Below, one piece after another: positions 5,214 to 7,072 of a stretch of DNA of 7,072 nucleotides. Source of the stretch: Streptosporangiaceae bacterium (GTDB taxonomy: Bacteria > Actinomycetota > Actinomycetes > Streptosporangiales > Streptosporangiaceae); NCBI GenBank assembly GCA_030038715.1, contig JASHSO010000282.1:1-7072 (forward strand), given 5' to 3'. Every line of letters starts with the position of its first letter. Within the stretch, counting starts at the first letter, position 1. The position numbers and the translations under genes are program-made. The notes below the pieces were generated by a model. It ran no database searches. It saw only the letters and a list, made by a program, of their open reading frames with translations, and was not told where the DNA came from.

Positions 5214-5875
5214 GCCTGCTCGCCGATGCGGTAGCCGACGCCGGGCTTGGTGACGATCACGGGCGGGTCACCAAGCTTGCGGCGCAGCCGACCGATGGTC
5301 ACCACCACGGTGTTGGTGAACGGGTCGGCCTGCTCGTCCCAGACCTGCTCGAGCAGGTCCTCGGCACGCAGAAACGCCGGCCAGGCCAGCAGCAGCGCCT
5401 CCAGCACGCCGAACTCCTTGAGCGATAGGTCGAGCTGCCGCCCGTCCCGCGTTACGGTGCGACGCATCGGATCGAGTTCGATCCCGGCCGCTCGCAGGGT
5501 CCGCGCGCGCGCGGACGGCCGCCGCCTGGCCAGCGCCCGGACGCGGAGTACGAGTTCGGGGAAGTGGAACGGCTTGCCGAGGTAGTCGTCTGCCCCGAGG
5601 CCCAGGCCGGTCACCCGGTCGCCGGGAGCCCCGGCCGCGGTGAGCATGAGGACCATCGGCCGGTCGTCGCGGTCGGTGATCATCTGGCACAGGGCGTCGC
5701 CGTGGATGCCGGGCAGGTCGCGATCGAGCACGACGACGTCGTAGGTGTTCACGCCCAGCTTGGCCGCGGCCGCCAGCCCGTCGTGGGCGGCATCTACGGC
5801 CATGCCGCGGTCGCGCAGGCCCTCGACGAGCACATCAGCCAGTGATCGCGAGTCCTCGACAACAAGGACTCTCAT
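5210..5875 (-). CDS. OmpR/PhoB-family response regulator (CutR-like)
   Basis: This is a complete 221-residue two-component response regulator. The receiver domain (1-118) has the acidic pair Glu7-Asp8, the phosphoacceptor Asp51 in VVVLDRDLPGIHGD, the switch Thr79 (MLTA) and Lys101 (GKPF). The C-terminal winged-helix DNA-binding domain (about 127-219) has the recognition-helix stretch TNTVVVTIGRLRRKLGD (187-203) and the wing VIVTKPGVGYRIG. The sequence looks close to Streptomyces CutR-type regulators (LDRDLPxxHGD, PFTN before the recognition helix), but I cannot prove orthology. Its ATG overlaps the kinase stop as ATGA (5872-5875), so it should be translationally coupled to the kinase. Only a weak GGCGGG lies upstream. 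The target genes are unknown; the adjacent hydrolase-like gene is a candidate by proximity only. Confidence 0.93.
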   Translation of the reverse strand: MRVLVVEDSRSLADVLVEGLRDRGMAVDAAHDGLAAAAKLGVNTYDVVVLDRDLPGIHGDALCQMITDRDDRPMVLMLTAAGAPGDRVTGLGLGADDYLGKPFHFPELVLRVRALARRRPSARARTLRAAGIELDPMRRTVTRDGRQLDLSLKEFGVLEALLLAWPAFLRAEDLLEQVWDEQADPFTNTVVVTIGRLRRKLGDPPVIVTKPGVGYRIGEQA

Positions 5876-7072
5876 GCCGGGACACCCGCCGAGAGGCCGC
5901 CCGATGTCGCCGCCGGAGCCGCCGGCAGCTCGACGCTGGCCCGCAGCCCGCCGCCGGGCCTTGCCAGCAGGCCTAGCGTGCCCGCGTGCGCCTCGGCGAT
6001 CGCCGCGACGATCGAGAGGCCGAGGCCCGAGCCCTTGTCCGTGCCGATCCGGTCTGCTTCCAGCCGCCGGAACGGCTGGGAGAGCTCGGCTACCTGCCGC
6101 TGGTCCAGGACCTCGCCGCCGTTCTCGACGATCAGCCGGGCGCGTCCGTCGGCTGCCGAGGTCGTGATGACAATCCAGCCGCCTGCGGTGTTATGGCATA
6201 CCGCGTTGTCGATCACGTTCTCGACCATGCGGGTCAGCAGTGCCTGGCTGCCGGCCACCCAGGCGCCGCCCTGGGCGCTGGTGTCTTGCACGGTCAGGCG
6301 CATGGCTCTGATCGCTGCTGCCTGATCGGCCAGGGCCGAGCGCACGATGTAGTCGAGCGGCATGACAGCCTGCCCGGGCAGTGACCGGTGCTGGGCCCGG
6401 GCCAGCACGAGGAACGCCTCCAGCAGCTTGTCGATCCGGTCCAGCTCGGCTCGCAGCCGCCCCGCTAGCGCGACCGTCTGCGGCGGCGCCGGCTCGGGCT
6501 TGGCGAGCGCGACGTCGAGCGACGCCCGCATGGTGGTCAGCGGCGTGCGCAGCTCGTGCGAGGCGTTCGCGACGAACCGGCGCTGGGCGTTGAAGGCGAC
6601 CTCCAGTCGCTCAAGCAAGCCGTCGATGGTGTCACCGAGTTCCTTGAGTTCGTCTGTCGGGCCGCGGACGGCCAGACGCTCGTGCAGGTTGTCCTCGGAG
6701 ATGCGCTGAGCGGCCGCCGTCATCTCCCGGACCGGCCGTAGTGCCCGTCCTGCGACGAGCCACCCGAGCACCACCGAGATCACGGTCATGATGGACAGGG
6801 CGATCAGTGAGGCGACCAGCAGATTGCCGGTGAGCTTGTTTTGGCCGGGACCAGACAGTTGCGATTGCAGTAGCTGCACCTGGGCCCGCAGCTGACGGAT
6901 GAGGTTCTGGGCCCGGTCGAGCGCGCCACCGGGGCTCACCACGCCCGGGCCCGCATGGACTTGGCTCCTGGCTGAGCGTTCGACAGCGACGCCGCTGGCG
7001 ATCGCCAGCAGCACCGCGCCGGACACGAAGAACAAGATCCCGTACAGGGCGGTCAGACGTACTCGCACGGTA
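5872..7072 (-). CDS. Membrane sensor histidine kinase (HAMP-HisKA-HATPase), probably 5' partial
   Basis: The frame gives 398 residues from a GTG at 7068 and stays open to the window edge. In relatives the first visible residues (VRLTALYG) often follow a short N-terminal tail, so the true start is probably outside. Order: TM1 about 8-29, extracytoplasmic loop 30-80, TM2 about 81-105, HAMP about 105-157, HisKA with His171 in FVANASHELRTPLT, then HATPase with N-box VENVIDNAVCHN (282-293), G1-like VENGG (314-318), F-box QPFRRL (331-336) and G2 GSGLGLS (346-352). All catalytic motifs look intact. The loop contains no Cys. Residues L50, A53, I57, L60, V64, L67 and L71 form a 3-4 heptad, a short coiled coil just before TM2. 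The kinase precedes its regulator and overlaps it by four bases (ATGA). CutS-like in sequence style, but the ligand is unknown. Confidence 0.93.
   Translation of the reverse strand, partial: TVRVRLTALYGILFFVSGAVLLAIASGVAVERSARSQVHAGPGVVSPGGALDRAQNLIRQLRAQVQLLQSQLSGPGQNKLTGNLLVASLIALSIMTVISVVLGWLVAGRALRPVREMTAAAQRISEDNLHERLAVRGPTDELKELGDTIDGLLERLEVAFNAQRRFVANASHELRTPLTTMRASLDVALAKPEPAPPQTVALAGRLRAELDRIDKLLEAFLVLARAQHRSLPGQAVMPLDYIVRSALADQAAAIRAMRLTVQDTSAQGGAWVAGSQALLTRMVENVIDNAVCHNTAGGWIVITTSAADGRARLIVENGGEVLDQRQVAELSQPFRRLEADRIGTDKGSGLGLSIVAAIAEAHAGTLGLLARPGGGLRASVELPAAPAATSGGLSAGVPA

Noticed and set aside
5986..6384. Long plus-strand open frames antisense to the histidine kinase
   Set aside because: These are high-GC shadow frames. 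The minus strand carries all kinase motifs in order.

Overview
This window is chromosomal DNA from a high-GC Gram-positive bacterium, most likely an actinomycete. The signs are GC-rich coding throughout, GTG starts, many codons ending in G or C, and protein families typical of Streptomyces and its relatives (a 'serine hydrolase' of the class A beta-lactamase fold and a CutR/CutS-like two-component pair). There is no plasmid, phage, IS element, CRISPR array or RNA gene that I can support.

Layout: (1) 1-1355 (+) is the C-terminal part of a large type I arylsulfatase whose N-terminus lies outside the window. (2) 1424-2914 (-) is a polytopic membrane protein of the GT-C glycosyltransferase type, convergent with the sulfatase; the short gap holds small tandem repeats. 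(3) 3060-3896 (+) is a COG4705-type multi-pass membrane protein, divergent from the GT-C gene across a 145-bp spacer with two inverted-repeat pairs. (4) 3897-4225 is a 329-bp non-coding stretch. Part of it falls to about 50% GC and it holds inverted repeats and a run of TAAC tetranucleotides. (5) 4226-5191 (+) is a membrane-anchored protein of the serine beta-lactamase/DD-peptidase fold in which the catalytic SxxK lysine is replaced by Asn. (6) 5210-5875 and 5872-7072 (-) form a histidine kinase / OmpR-type response regulator operon with an ATGA stop/start overlap, kinase first, convergent with the hydrolase-like gene. The kinase probably runs off the right edge.

The membrane and envelope theme is consistent: a membrane glycosyltransferase, a multi-pass membrane protein, an extracytoplasmic penicillin-binding-fold protein and a membrane sensor kinase. 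Gene orientation shows that these are not one operon; only the kinase and regulator are clearly co-transcribed. The most unusual items are the degenerate hydrolase with its long AT-richer leader beside the two-component system, the four spaced G-x4-D motifs in the COG4705 protein, and a clean heptad coiled coil in the extracellular loop of the kinase. A functional link between the hydrolase-like protein and the two-component system is inference from proximity only.
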